Shown one piece after another: positions 8,287 through 15,909 of a stretch of 64,000 nt of DNA. The number at the start of each line of letters is the position of its first letter. Within the stretch, counting starts at the first letter, position 1. Origin of the DNA: Pseudogracilibacillus sp. Lineage in GTDB: Bacteria > Bacillota > Bacilli > Bacillales > Amphibacillaceae. The DNA lies in contig JAPFDT010000048.1 in the NCBI GenBank assembly GCA_026169815.1, positions 1-64,000 on the forward strand, written 5' to 3'. Both the position numbers and the translations under genes were made by a program. A model generated the notes under the pieces. It ran no database searches and had not been told where the DNA came from. It saw only the letters and a program-made list of their open reading frames with translations.

Positions 8287-8332
8287 ACTTAAAAAACACA
8301 TAGGTTTTTTAAGTATGTGAACAAAATGTGAA
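8287..8332. promoter_or_regulatory. Palindrome and phased direct repeats in the 367-bp divergent gap
   Basis: The gap 8095-8461 between the oxidase operon and the ICMT-family gene has no reading frame of its own. It contains a perfect 11-bp inverted repeat (8287-8297 with 8304-8314, loop ACATAG). Two copies of ATGTGAA follow at 8315-8321 and 8326-8332, exactly 11 bp apart, so on one face of the helix. This spacing is typical of response-regulator dimers; ResD-type sites contain TGTGAA, but that link is inference. Confidence 0.4.
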
Positions 8333-8461
8333 ATATAATGTCAAAATTGCTCATAATAGTGACGTATATTATAAAACATATAGAGAGAATAGAATTACTT
8401 TTTATAACAATAATATATAAATAAGCAAGGCTGTATATAAACGGTTATAATGAGGTGGATA

Positions 8462-8962
8462 ATGAGATTTTTTATATTTTTTATTATATTTGTGTTGTTG
8501 CAAAAGGTTTTCGAGTTATGGACAGATAAAAGTAATGAAAGATGGCTAATACAAAGGGGAGCTGTACAAGTTGCTGAAAAGCATTATAAATGGTTTAGTT
8601 CCTTACACTTATTATTTTTTATTTGTATGATTATAGAAGTTGGTTGGAAAATTAAAGGTGGAACATTTTGGATAAATTGGTTTTTTATATTCTTTTTTAT
8701 ATTAGCTCAATTTTCAAGAGGATGGTGTATGAGCTCATTAGGGAGGTTTTGGAATACTAAGTTGTATGTATTACATAATGTTATTGTACTAAAGAGGGGA
8801 CCTTATCGTTTGCTACAACATCCTGAATATATCGTTGTTTTTATAGAGTTGCTCGTCATACCACTTATGTTTCAAGCATATATTTCTGCAGTCGTTTTTC
8901 CTACATTATATATTTTTGTTATTATGTTGCGAATATCCGAGTTAGAGAAGCTTACTGAATAA
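8462..8962 (+). CDS. Isoprenylcysteine carboxyl methyltransferase family membrane protein (YpbQ-like)
   Basis: Protein of about 166 residues with four to five hydrophobic segments. The C-terminal signature RGPYRLLQHPEYIVVFIE matches the ICMT/phospholipid-methyltransferase fold, where this region binds S-adenosylmethionine. The closest family I recall is YpbQ (BpsB) of B. subtilis, which O-methylates alkylpyrones made by the adjacent type III polyketide synthase BpsA. No such synthase is adjacent here, so the substrate is open. ATG 8462 is preferred because GAGGTGG (8452-8458) lies just before it; an upstream ATG at 8450 precedes that site. It is divergent from the oxidase operon. Confidence 0.7.
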   Translation: MRFFIFFIIFVLLQKVFELWTDKSNERWLIQRGAVQVAEKHYKWFSSLHLLFFICMIIEVGWKIKGGTFWINWFFIFFFILAQFSRGWCMSSLGRFWNTKLYVLHNVIVLKRGPYRLLQHPEYIVVFIELLVIPLMFQAYISAVVFPTLYIFVIMLRISELEKLTE

Positions 8963-8967
8963 AATGT

Positions 8968-9008
8968 AAAAGGAGGAAATGGATATACCACTTCCTCCTA
9001 GCTTTTAA
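8968..9008. terminator. Bidirectional terminator between the ICMT-family gene and csp
   Basis: AGGAGGAAATGG (8971-8982) pairs with CCACTTCCTCCT (8988-8999) with one mismatch. A short T-tract follows on each strand. It serves the two convergent genes. Confidence 0.75.
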
Positions 9009-9011
9009 TTA

Positions 9012-9212
9012 TTAGTTTTTAGTTACATTAGAAGCTTGAGGTCCACGTTCTCCTTCAACAATTTCAAAAGAAACTTCTTGACCTTCTTCTAAAGTTTTGA
9101 ATCCTTCTTCTTGAATTGCAGAATAATGAACGAATACGTCATCTCCGTCTTCAAGTTGAATGAATCCGTAACCTTTTTCTGCGTTAAACCACTTTACTGT
9201 ACCATTTTGCAT
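9012..9212 (-). CDS. Cold-shock protein, CspA/CspD family
   Basis: A 66-residue OB-fold RNA chaperone that binds single-stranded RNA and DNA. The RNA-binding motifs RNP1 (KGYGFI) and RNP2 (DVFVHYSAI) are intact. I start it at MQNGTVKWF (ATG 9212) because AGGAGG lies 9 nt upstream and family members begin there; the longer frame would put extra residues before this conserved start. The leader from the promoter at 9375-9402 is about 155 nt, in keeping with the long structured leaders of cold-shock genes that control mRNA stability and translation. Confidence 0.93.
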   Translation of the reverse strand: MQNGTVKWFNAEKGYGFIQLEDGDDVFVHYSAIQEEGFKTLEEGQEVSFEIVEGERGPQASNVTKN

Positions 9213-9374
9213 GAATAAAATCCTCCTAAATTCTTTCACGATTAACGTGTTATTACAAAGAAAGTAAGTGAATAAAAAAAGAATAACGTCACGTAGAAGG
9301 TTGGATCATTACTGTCCCTTCATGTGAAGTTACCCTTTTAAAATGATTCCATACAACTTCTTTGCTTACTTTTA

Positions 9375-9402
9375 ATTATACTAGCTTTCCAAAATCAGTC
9401 AA
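9375..9402 (-). promoter_or_regulatory. SigA-type promoter of the csp gene with long leader
   Basis: On the minus strand TTGACT (9402-9397) and TATAAT (9380-9375) are 16 bp apart, a near-consensus pair. Transcription would begin near 9368, leaving an untranslated leader of about 155 nt before the csp start at 9212. Confidence 0.75.
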
Positions 9403-9452
9403 GAAGAGAAGGGACTAGCTAAAGTATCTCCAAGTATTTCAATAAGGATGAT

Positions 9453-10478
9453 TTAATTACTACTTTCTTGCTCTATTCGTTTTGAACCTATATAACGAGA
9501 ATTCCAATAGTCATCATCTAAATTATTAATAACGACTCCATTACTCGTACCTGCGTGGATGAACTCATTGTTTCCTATATATAGACCTAAATGAGAAGGA
9601 CCTTGACGATATGTTTCAAAGAAGACTAAATCACCAACAGAAGGTGAAGAAACAGGAGTTGAAAAATTCCAAATCTCGCTCACTGTACGAGGAATCGTTA
9701 TATTTTGTTCCTTAAAAATAAATTGAATATAACCACTACAATCAAAACCGTCTGGATTCGTTCCACCCCATACATAAGGAGTACCGAGGTGTGATTTTGC
9801 ATTTGCTAAAATAGTTGTGTCAGCACTATCTATTTCAAGTTGGGTAATTTTTGATTCAGTGGACACTTCATTGTCTTTTTCGTTTTTATCGTCAACGACA
9901 TCTACTTGATCACTAACATCTTCAGCTAAAGAACGATCCGGCGTTGCTTTGTCATCTTGCTCTGATAGTATGTCATCTTTAATTGACTGAATTGCTTGTT
10001 CGGTTAAAGAACCATATATACCATCAACAGATCCATGATAATATCCATAATATAATAACACTTCTTGAACTAACGTAACATCATTATCATAGTCACCATA
10101 CTCAATGGAGTCCATTAATGTTTCAATCGTTTTAATATCTGTTTCTATTTCTTCCCAACTGATTGCTTCTATTGTTGATTTATTAATATTTCCTGTCACT
10201 TTTAATTGATGCGAAGACTGGAGTTTCTTTACAGCATGTTCCGTACGCAAACCGAAAGATCCATCCATTTTATCATCATAATAACCTAATTTTTTTAATT
10301 TAAATTGTATATATTCAACTGAAGAGTTCGATGTCCCATACGATATTTCATCCATTTTTTCTAATTGTACATGTTGCATGAGAGGAGTAACTTCCGCTAA
10401 TGAAGTGAATGGTTGAGTAAAAGCAATGCCGTAAATGACTGAATGTTTCATAACATGTTCCATTGTATTTAGGTGCAA
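9453..10478 (-). CDS. Secreted NlpC/P60 endopeptidase with two peptidoglycan-binding domains
   Basis: Protein of 341 residues. An N-terminal hydrophobic stretch acts as a signal (about 10-28). Two PG_binding_1 repeats follow (about 50-105 with YIQFKLKKLGYYD, and 125-168 with VQEVLLYYGYYHG). After an acidic linker comes an NlpC/P60 domain (about 225-337). The catalytic Cys is in GFDCSGYIQF, the first His in PSHLGLYIG and the second in FIHAGTS. Such enzymes cut gamma-D-Glu-diaminopimelate bonds in wall peptides. The TTG at 10478 is supported by AAAGGAG 8 nt upstream; later ATGs lack such a site. Confidence 0.85.
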   Translation of the reverse strand: MHLNTMEHVMKHSVIYGIAFTQPFTSLAEVTPLMQHVQLEKMDEISYGTSNSSVEYIQFKLKKLGYYDDKMDGSFGLRTEHAVKKLQSSHQLKVTGNINKSTIEAISWEEIETDIKTIETLMDSIEYGDYDNDVTLVQEVLLYYGYYHGSVDGIYGSLTEQAIQSIKDDILSEQDDKATPDRSLAEDVSDQVDVVDDKNEKDNEVSTESKITQLEIDSADTTILANAKSHLGTPYVWGGTNPDGFDCSGYIQFIFKEQNITIPRTVSEIWNFSTPVSSPSVGDLVFFETYRQGPSHLGLYIGNNEFIHAGTSNGVVINNLDDDYWNSRYIGSKRIEQESSN

Positions 10479-10679
10479 TTATCATTCTCCTTTCCTGATG
10501 CATCATATCGGTACAGTTTATGTTGTCACCCATAATTCATACGTTACAAATATATTACATTATGTCACTGCTTTCTTATTAGAGAGAGGTAAGATGATGA
10601 AGTGAATTTATAATCATGAAATAGACATACTTATATGGTATAATATTTTATTAGATTTGAATTATTAAGGGAGATAATC

Positions 10680-11633
10680 ATGAAAAATGAACAAGCTTAC
10701 TTACAATTATGTGAAGATATATTAGAAAATGGTTTTAAAAAAGATGATCGAACAAATACTGGAACATATTCGATGTTCGGTAAACAAATTCGCTTCGATT
10801 TACAAGATGGATTTCCACTTTTAACAACTAAACGAGTAGCTTTTCGTTTAATAGCAAGTGAATTATTATGGTTTTTAAAAGGTGATACAAACATTCGTTA
10901 TTTGTTAGAACATAATAACAATATATGGAATGAGTGGGCTTTTCAAAAATGGATAGAGAGCGAAGAGTATGACGGTCCGGATATGAGTAATTTTGGTATT
11001 CGTAGTCAACAAGATGAAGCTTTTAAAGAAGTTTATGTGGAAAAAATGAATGAATTTAAAGAGCGAATTTTAACAGATGATGCCTTTGCAGAACGTTTTG
11101 GAGATTTAGGTTTTGTTTACGGGAAACAATGGCGCCACTGGGAGACAAGTTCTTCTGAAACAATTGATCAAATAAAAGATGTCATTCATTCTATTAAAAC
11201 AAATCCAGATTCAAGGCGACACATCGTATCTGCTTGGAACCCAGAAGACATTCCTCATATGGCTTTACCACCGTGTCACACCTTGTTCCAGTTTTATGTA
11301 GCAGATGGAAAACTTTCGTGTCAGTTATATCAGCGGAGTGCCGATGTTTTTCTCGGTGTGCCATTTAACATTGCTAGTTATGCTTTATTAACTCACTTAA
11401 TTGCGAAAGAATGTGGTTTGGAAGTAGGGGAGTTTGTTCATACATTCGGAGACGTTCATATATATAGTAATCATGTAGAACAAGTGAAACTTCAATTAAG
11501 TAGAGAGAAAAAATCATTACCTACATTATCGATTAATACAGATAAAGATTCTATATTCGATTATGACGTAGATGATTTTGAAATAGAAGATTATGATCCA
11601 CATCCAGCAATTAAAGCACCTGTAGCAGTTTAA
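10680..11633 (+). CDS. thyA: Thymidylate synthase ThyA
   Basis: Methylates dUMP to dTMP using methylene-tetrahydrofolate, producing dihydrofolate. The protein has 317 residues, the long form that carries the insert (about 90-135) seen in staphylococcal and lactobacillal ThyA but not in E. coli. The catalytic Cys199 lies in [10 protein letters not shown], and [13 protein letters not shown] is the phosphate-binding motif. AAGGGAG precedes the ATG. The dihydrofolate reductase gene begins 14 nt after its stop, so the two genes form a dTMP cycle operon. Confidence 0.96.
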   Translation: MKNEQAYLQLCEDILENGFKKDDRTNTGTYSMFGKQIRFDLQDGFPLLTTKRVAFRLIASELLWFLKGDTNIRYLLEHNNNIWNEWAFQKWIESEEYDGPDMSNFGIRSQQDEAFKEVYVEKMNEFKERILTDDAFAERFGDLGFVYGKQWRHWETSSSETIDQIKDVIHSIKTNPDSRRHIVSAWNPEDIPHMALPPCHTLFQFYVADGKLSCQLYQRSADVFLGVPFNIASYALLTHLIAKECGLEVGEFVHTFGDVHIYSNHVEQVKLQLSREKKSLPTLSINTDKDSIFDYDVDDFEIEDYDPHPAIKAPVAV

Positions 11634-11647
11634 AGGAGATGAACGTT

Positions 11648-12142
11648 ATGCTATCAATGATCGTGGCAATGGATAAAAATAATGTAATTGGTATAAAAAA
11701 TGAAAATAAAATGCCATGGCACTTACCGAGAGATTTACAATATTTTAAAGAACGAACAACTGGCCATACTATCATTATGGGGAGAAAAACATTTGAATCT
11801 TTAGGTAGAGTATTACCCAATCGTCAACACGTCATATTAACTCGAAGTGATCAAAACTTTCCAGAAGAAGTGAAAGTCATGCGTGATGTTAAAGATATTA
11901 TTGCTTTTAAAGAGGCAAATCAAGATGAGGAGATATTCGTTATCGGCGGAGGGTCGATATACGAACAGTTGTTACCTTTTGCTGATAAATTATATGTCAC
12001 AATCATTAACGAAACTTTTTCAGGTGATGTTTATTTTCCTACTATTAATAAAGACAAGTGGCATGAACAAAGTAGAGAACATGGCATTCGAGATGAACAA
12101 AATCCATATGACTATGATTTTCTGCAATTTGTCCGCAAGTAA
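11648..12142 (+). CDS. dfrA: Dihydrofolate reductase
   Basis: Regenerates tetrahydrofolate from the dihydrofolate made by ThyA. The 164-residue protein shows the family motifs MIVAMDKNNVIG, MPWHLPRDL, TTGHTIIMGRKTFES and VIGGGSIYE. The ATG at 11648 lies 9 nt after AAGGAG (11634-11638). An in-frame ATG at 11639 directly abuts that site and is unlikely to be used. The gene follows thyA at 14 nt and is the target of trimethoprim. Confidence 0.95.
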   Translation: MLSMIVAMDKNNVIGIKNENKMPWHLPRDLQYFKERTTGHTIIMGRKTFESLGRVLPNRQHVILTRSDQNFPEEVKVMRDVKDIIAFKEANQDEEIFVIGGGSIYEQLLPFADKLYVTIINETFSGDVYFPTINKDKWHEQSREHGIRDEQNPYDYDFLQFVRK

Positions 12143-12295
12143 AAATCATTCATAAAATGACTCGATTATGTTAATTGTTGTGAATCTAATTCAATTCGCT
12201 TATAATTGAGTAGCTGTATTTATTATGAACTTAAGCGACATAGGTGTGAAAGTTTATTCGTTTAAGAGTTGTCTATATATGTAGAGGTGATATGA

Positions 12296-12472
12296 ATGGG
12301 ATTAGGCTCAATTGGTATTCCTAGTATGATTTTAATTTTAGTTGTTGCATTGATTATTTTTGGACCAGCTAAACTGCCAGAAATAGGTAAAGCTGCTGGA
12401 AATTCACTAAAAGAATTTAAAAATGCAACAAAAGGCTTAACAGATATGGAAGATAAAAAGAGTAATGAGTAA
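12296..12472 (+). CDS. tatA: Sec-independent translocase protein TatA
   Basis: A 58-residue protein too short to stand out as a long frame. It has an N-terminal membrane helix (about 6-24) with the hinge [13 protein letters not shown], then an amphipathic helix and charged tail. This is the TatA pore-forming subunit that exports folded proteins with twin-arginine signals. GAGGTGAT precedes ATG 12296; an ATG at 12292 is in another frame. TatC lies 67 nt downstream, with a terminator in between. Confidence 0.93.
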   Translation: MGLGSIGIPSMILILVVALIIFGPAKLPEIGKAAGNSLKEFKNATKGLTDMEDKKSNE

Positions 12473-12479
12473 ATACTAA

Positions 12480-12512
12480 GGATGTAAGGGACACTTCCTT
12501 ACATCCTTTTTT
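12480..12512 (+). terminator. Terminator between tatA and tatC
   Basis: GGATGTAAGG (12480-12489) pairs with CCTTACATCC (12497-12506), followed by six T. It lies between two genes of one operon and so probably lowers tatC expression relative to tatA, which is needed in excess. The stoichiometry argument is inference. Confidence 0.85.
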
Positions 12513-12539
12513 AGCGTAAGGTAAGAGGAGGGTGGCACA

Positions 12540-13283
12540 TTGTCTGAAGCATTTACGGATAAAGAGATGAATCTTGTTGGTCATTTAGCAGAATTAAGAA
12601 ATCGTTTAATAGTAACAGGCGTCTTTTTTGTCTTATTTTTTATTTTAGGTTTTGTATTTATTAAAGATATTTATGGCTTTTTCGAAAGTGACATAGATTT
12701 TAAATTAACTGTGACAAGCCCTGCCGACATTATTTGGATATACATAACGATATCGGCACTAATAGGTTTAATAGGAACTTTACCGATACTTTGCCTTCAA
12801 ATATGGTTATTTATTAAACCAGCATTATCTAAAAAGGAAAGAAGAGTATCTTTATCTTATATTCCTTCAGTCTTTCTTTTATTCATTATTGGTTTAGTGT
12901 TCGGTTACATTTTATTTATTAAACTTATTTTGCCTTTTTTATTATCATTAAATGACGGTATGTTTAATGAGTTATTTACAGTAGAAAAATACTTTCGCTT
13001 CTTGTTTAGAGTGACAATTCCTTTTGCATTGTTATTTGAAATACCAATTATTATGATGTTTTTAACGAGTTTAGGTATCGTCAATCCAACATCATTAAGA
13101 AAAATGCGAAAATATGCCTATTTTGTTTTGCTAATAATTGGAGCGGTGGTAACTCCGCCTGATATATTTTTACAATTAGTTGTAGCTGCACCTTTATTTA
13201 TATTGTATGAAATTAGTATCTTCTTATCTGCATATGTTGAAAAGAAAAAAATACGTAGGCATAAGGAGTTTATGGACGAGTAG
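12540..13283 (+). CDS. tatC: Sec-independent translocase protein TatC
   Basis: Six-helix membrane protein of 247 residues that recognises twin-arginine signal peptides. The family signature MNLVGHLAELRNRLIV near the N-terminus and the conserved Glu in LLFEIPIIM are present. Translation starts at TTG 12540 behind AAGAGGAGGGTGG. Only one tatA and one tatC are seen here, the minimal Gram-positive system. The stop codon lies within the left arm of the terminator at 13276-13307. Confidence 0.94.
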   Translation: MSEAFTDKEMNLVGHLAELRNRLIVTGVFFVLFFILGFVFIKDIYGFFESDIDFKLTVTSPADIIWIYITISALIGLIGTLPILCLQIWLFIKPALSKKERRVSLSYIPSVFLLFIIGLVFGYILFIKLILPFLLSLNDGMFNELFTVEKYFRFLFRVTIPFALLFEIPIIMMFLTSLGIVNPTSLRKMRKYAYFVLLIIGAVVTPPDIFLQLVVAAPLFILYEISIFLSAYVEKKKIRRHKEFMDE

Positions 13284-13307
13284 CAGATTAGTTTGCTACT
13301 CGTTTTT
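13276..13307 (+). terminator. Terminator of tatC overlapping its stop codon
   Basis: ACGAGTAGCA (13276-13285) pairs with TGCTACTCGT (13294-13303), then a T-run. The last codons and the TAG stop of tatC form the left arm. Confidence 0.88.
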
Positions 13308-13389
13308 CTAAGATTGCAATACAATATATATGATAAAATGACAAAATGTATATAAATCGTCATTTACTGGAGAAAATTGCGAGTACCCG

Positions 13390-13424
13390 GGAAATATTTA
13401 CGAGTAATATTTCCTAATTATAGT
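13390..13424 (+). promoter_or_regulatory. Inverted repeat upstream of ccdA
   Basis: GGAAATATT (13390-13398) and AATATTTCC (13406-13414) form a perfect 9-bp dyad with a 7-nt spacer. A possible -10 box TATAGT follows at 13419-13424. No T-tract follows, so an operator is more likely than a terminator. It lies 53 nt before the ccdA start. Confidence 0.4.
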
Positions 13425-13476
13425 ACAGCATTTTCTAACAGGTAAAGTTTACATAGATTATACGAGGTGAATTATT

Positions 13477-14181
13477 ATGGGAGAAATAAATATATTTTTA
13501 GCATTTGGAGCAGGGTTTTTATCTTTTGTGTCACCATGTGTTTTACCATTATTTCCAGCCTTTTTATCATATATAACTGGAATGAGTGTAAGTGAATTAA
13601 GTGAAGACAATAAAATGTTAACAAAAAAGAGTATGATACATACCATTTTATTTTTATTAGGATTTTCCGCGGTCTTTATTATGATAGGTTTCAGTACAAA
13701 CATTGTTGCTGAATTTTTTATTAAAAATCAAAATTTAATTAGGCAAATTGGAGCAATTTTAATTGTTTTCTTTGGGTTAGTCATTGTAGGCTTATTAAAC
13801 TTTGACTTTCTAATGAGAGATCGTCGTGTTTCCTTTAAAAATCGCCCAGCTGGTTTTATTGGCTCATTCTTAATAGGAATGGCATTTTCAATGGGGTGGA
13901 CGCCTTGTACAGGGCCTATTTTAATGATCGTTATTTCATTAGCGGCGACAAACCCTGATCAAGGTATGATTTTAATGATTAGTTACGTGTTAGGTTTTGC
14001 AATTCCCTTTTTAGTCTTATCCTTTTTCGTTGGGAAAATGAATTGGATTAGGAAACATAGTAATAAAATTGTTAAAATCGGTGGATATATTATGATTCTT
14101 TTCGGTGTAGCTTTATTCTTTGATTGGATGACAAAATTAACATCATTATTAGCAGAATGGACAGGTTTTTATGGATTTTAG
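13477..14181 (+). CDS. ccdA: Cytochrome c biogenesis protein CcdA
   Basis: Six-helix membrane protein of 234 residues that passes electrons from cytoplasmic thioredoxin to extracytoplasmic thiol-disulfide proteins. The two redox Cys are in FVSPCVLPLFP (near residue 21) and WTPCTGPIL (near 145), as in the DsbD/CcdA family. The partner feeds haem attachment to c-type cytochromes and, in spore-formers, StoA. CGAGGTG precedes the ATG. The orphan MrpB-like gene and ccdC follow on the same strand. Confidence 0.93.
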   Translation: MGEINIFLAFGAGFLSFVSPCVLPLFPAFLSYITGMSVSELSEDNKMLTKKSMIHTILFLLGFSAVFIMIGFSTNIVAEFFIKNQNLIRQIGAILIVFFGLVIVGLLNFDFLMRDRRVSFKNRPAGFIGSFLIGMAFSMGWTPCTGPILMIVISLAATNPDQGMILMISYVLGFAIPFLVLSFFVGKMNWIRKHSNKIVKIGGYIMILFGVALFFDWMTKLTSLLAEWTGFYGF

Positions 14182-14247
14182 ACTTTATTTTTTTAGTGAA
14201 ATCCTATACTATAGAAGATACACTTATTTTGTTTGAGGAGATGGCTT

Positions 14248-14691
14248 ATGTATAAACCAAATAATTTAATTTTAAAATCAACATCTTCCATCATTGTGTT
14301 TGTATTGTTAGGTTTTGCAATTTATTTATTATTAGCTGGACATAATTCGCCTGGTGGTGGATTCGTCGGAGGATTAACCACTTCAGCAGCTATATTATTA
14401 ATGTATATTTCATATGGAGAAAAGACAGTGAATAAAATTTTACCATTTAATTTTATTCATTTTATCCCACTTGGAATGTTAATTGCGACTTTAACAGGAT
14501 TAGGGGCACTATTATTTAATGTGCCATTTCTCACGCACACTTTTGGTATGGTAACATTACCGTTTGTTGGTGAAATAGAGTTAGCAACAGCTATGATTTT
14601 TGATTTAGGTGTTTATTTTACAGTTTTAGGAACAACGATGACGATTATTTTAACAATATCAAGTGATCAAAGTCGTAATAAAACAGTGTGA
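14248..14691 (+). CDS. MrpB/MnhB-like sodium:proton antiporter subunit, orphan
   Basis: Membrane protein of 147 residues with four hydrophobic segments. It carries the motif HNSPGGGFVGGL and later ATAMIFDLGVYFTVLGT, both characteristic of MrpB (MnhB) subunits of multisubunit Na+/H+ antiporters. No other Mrp subunit is nearby, whereas the antiporter normally needs about seven. GAGGAG lies 7 nt before ATG 14248; an upstream TTG at 14233 precedes that site. In B. subtilis the place between ccdA and ccdC holds yneI, a response-regulator-like gene, so this gene sits in its position. Its role alone is unknown. Confidence 0.8.
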   Translation: MYKPNNLILKSTSSIIVFVLLGFAIYLLLAGHNSPGGGFVGGLTTSAAILLMYISYGEKTVNKILPFNFIHFIPLGMLIATLTGLGALLFNVPFLTHTFGMVTLPFVGEIELATAMIFDLGVYFTVLGTTMTIILTISSDQSRNKTV

Positions 14692-14724
14692 TTATTTTAC
14701 ACTTAACGGTAGGAAGGAAATGAT

Positions 14725-15213
14725 TTGAATAATACTGTTTTAGTAGTTAGTAGTACAATAATTGCTTTATTTATGGCAATAACAATGATTTTTGTGCGTG
14801 CAAAAGTAGCACAGCGACCTACTTCTGTAAAAAGAATTATTTTACCCCCGATATTTATGAGTTCAGGGGCTCTTATGTACATATTCCCAGTTTTTCGTTT
14901 AACTTTACTAGAAATTGGTGAGGTTGTTATTGTAGGTATATTGTTTTCTATATTACTAATTCGTTTTACAAAATTTGACATATCTGGACAAGATATTTAT
15001 TTAATTCCTTCAAGATCATTTATTTTCATTTTGATTGGCTTGTTGGCAGTTCGGATTATTTTCAAATTTATTATTGGTAGCTTTATTTCATTTGGAACGA
15101 CAAGTGGTATGTTTTATTTATTAGCACTTGTCATGATAGTAAGCTGGCGAATTTCTATGGTATGGAAATATTTACAATTAAAAAAGATGATAATACAAGA
15201 AAAAACACGATAA
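14725..15213 (+). CDS. ccdC: Cytochrome c biogenesis protein CcdC (YneJ)
   Basis: Membrane protein of 162 residues with about five helices, matching the CcdC/YneJ family by sequence (VAQRPTSVKRIILPP near residue 28) and by position after ccdA. A precise biochemical role is not established. Start is TTG 14725 with AAGGAAA 4-8 nt upstream. The last codons, for QEKTR, lie inside the palindromic terminator at 15196-15235, and the gene ends 4 nt from the end of the convergent yneK. Confidence 0.85.
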   Translation: MNNTVLVVSSTIIALFMAITMIFVRAKVAQRPTSVKRIILPPIFMSSGALMYIFPVFRLTLLEIGEVVIVGILFSILLIRFTKFDISGQDIYLIPSRSFIFILIGLLAVRIIFKFIIGSFISFGTTSGMFYLLALVMIVSWRISMVWKYLQLKKMIIQEKTR

Positions 15214-15235
15214 TAATTTATCGTGTTTTTTCTTG
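15196..15235. terminator. Bidirectional terminator that encodes both C-termini of ccdC and yneK
   Basis: A perfect 18-bp inverted repeat (15196-15213 with 15218-15235) around the 4-nt loop TAAT. Each arm ends in a TAA stop codon at the loop, and each arm encodes the final EKTR of one convergent gene. The stem carries A- and T-tracts so it can terminate both transcripts. Confidence 0.93.
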
Positions 15236-15703
15236 CTTATTTTGTTCTTTATAACGCTTTTCCCAATTATCGCGATAATCCTTTTTCGATAAATCGAAAA
15301 AATGTTCATATGGTTCAACATCAATATTCTTTTCTTTTAATAGTTTTCTTAAAAAGCGGTGATCACGTTTAGGTGTCCCTACAATATAACCTTCAATCAT
15401 GATTTCTCGTGTAATTTCATCAGCATTTTTTGTTAAAGCAACTTCACCTATTTTTCCTGCGATTGTTTGCTTTGCAACATCTCGAAATAATTCGGGAACC
15501 GGAGCAACAAATTCTTCCAAGAGTTGGAGTTGAGGTTCTTCCCACATATGCTTTGTTTGTTCGATATAATAATATTGCCAGTACATATCAGATTTACCAT
15601 CTTCTTTAGGCAATTGTTTTAAAAACTTACGAAACATGAAAAAGCCACCTATACCTAAAGTACCAATCATTAAACAGCCCCATAATATAATAAAATAGCT
15701 CAT
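15218..15703 (-). CDS. yneK: YneK family membrane-anchored protein (DUF2621)
   Basis: Protein of 161 residues with an N-terminal transmembrane helix (about 3-24) and a cytoplasmic or external basic region. It matches the DUF2621/YneK family and its position next to ccdC is conserved in Bacillus. The region around TKNADEITREIMIEGYIVGT recalls the PCP_red-like fold of light-independent reductase subunits, which I note only as a resemblance. AAAGGAG lies 6 nt before ATG 15703. Function unknown. Confidence 0.75.
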   Translation of the reverse strand: MSYFIILWGCLMIGTLGIGGFFMFRKFLKQLPKEDGKSDMYWQYYYIEQTKHMWEEPQLQLLEEFVAPVPELFRDVAKQTIAGKIGEVALTKNADEITREIMIEGYIVGTPKRDHRFLRKLLKEKNIDVEPYEHFFDLSKKDYRDNWEKRYKEQNKQEKTR

Positions 15704-15909
15704 ATTATTCTCCTTTTTATTTATAAACAAATATTCCTAAATAAGAAAATGAAATTAACTGTATCATTTTTATATTCTGTATAGTAAGATAAATTTATCA
15801 ATGCATAAATTATCCATGTTTTTCATAACTATTATAGACATTATTAAACATACATACAAGTAACTAGAAGTAAGTTGAAAAACATAGACTAGTAAGGAGA
15901 TGATATGTA

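Noticed and set aside
15218-15703. YneK as a cytochrome or chlorophyll-reductase-like enzyme.
   Set aside because: The resemblance covers only a short helical region and no catalytic residues; I left the function open.
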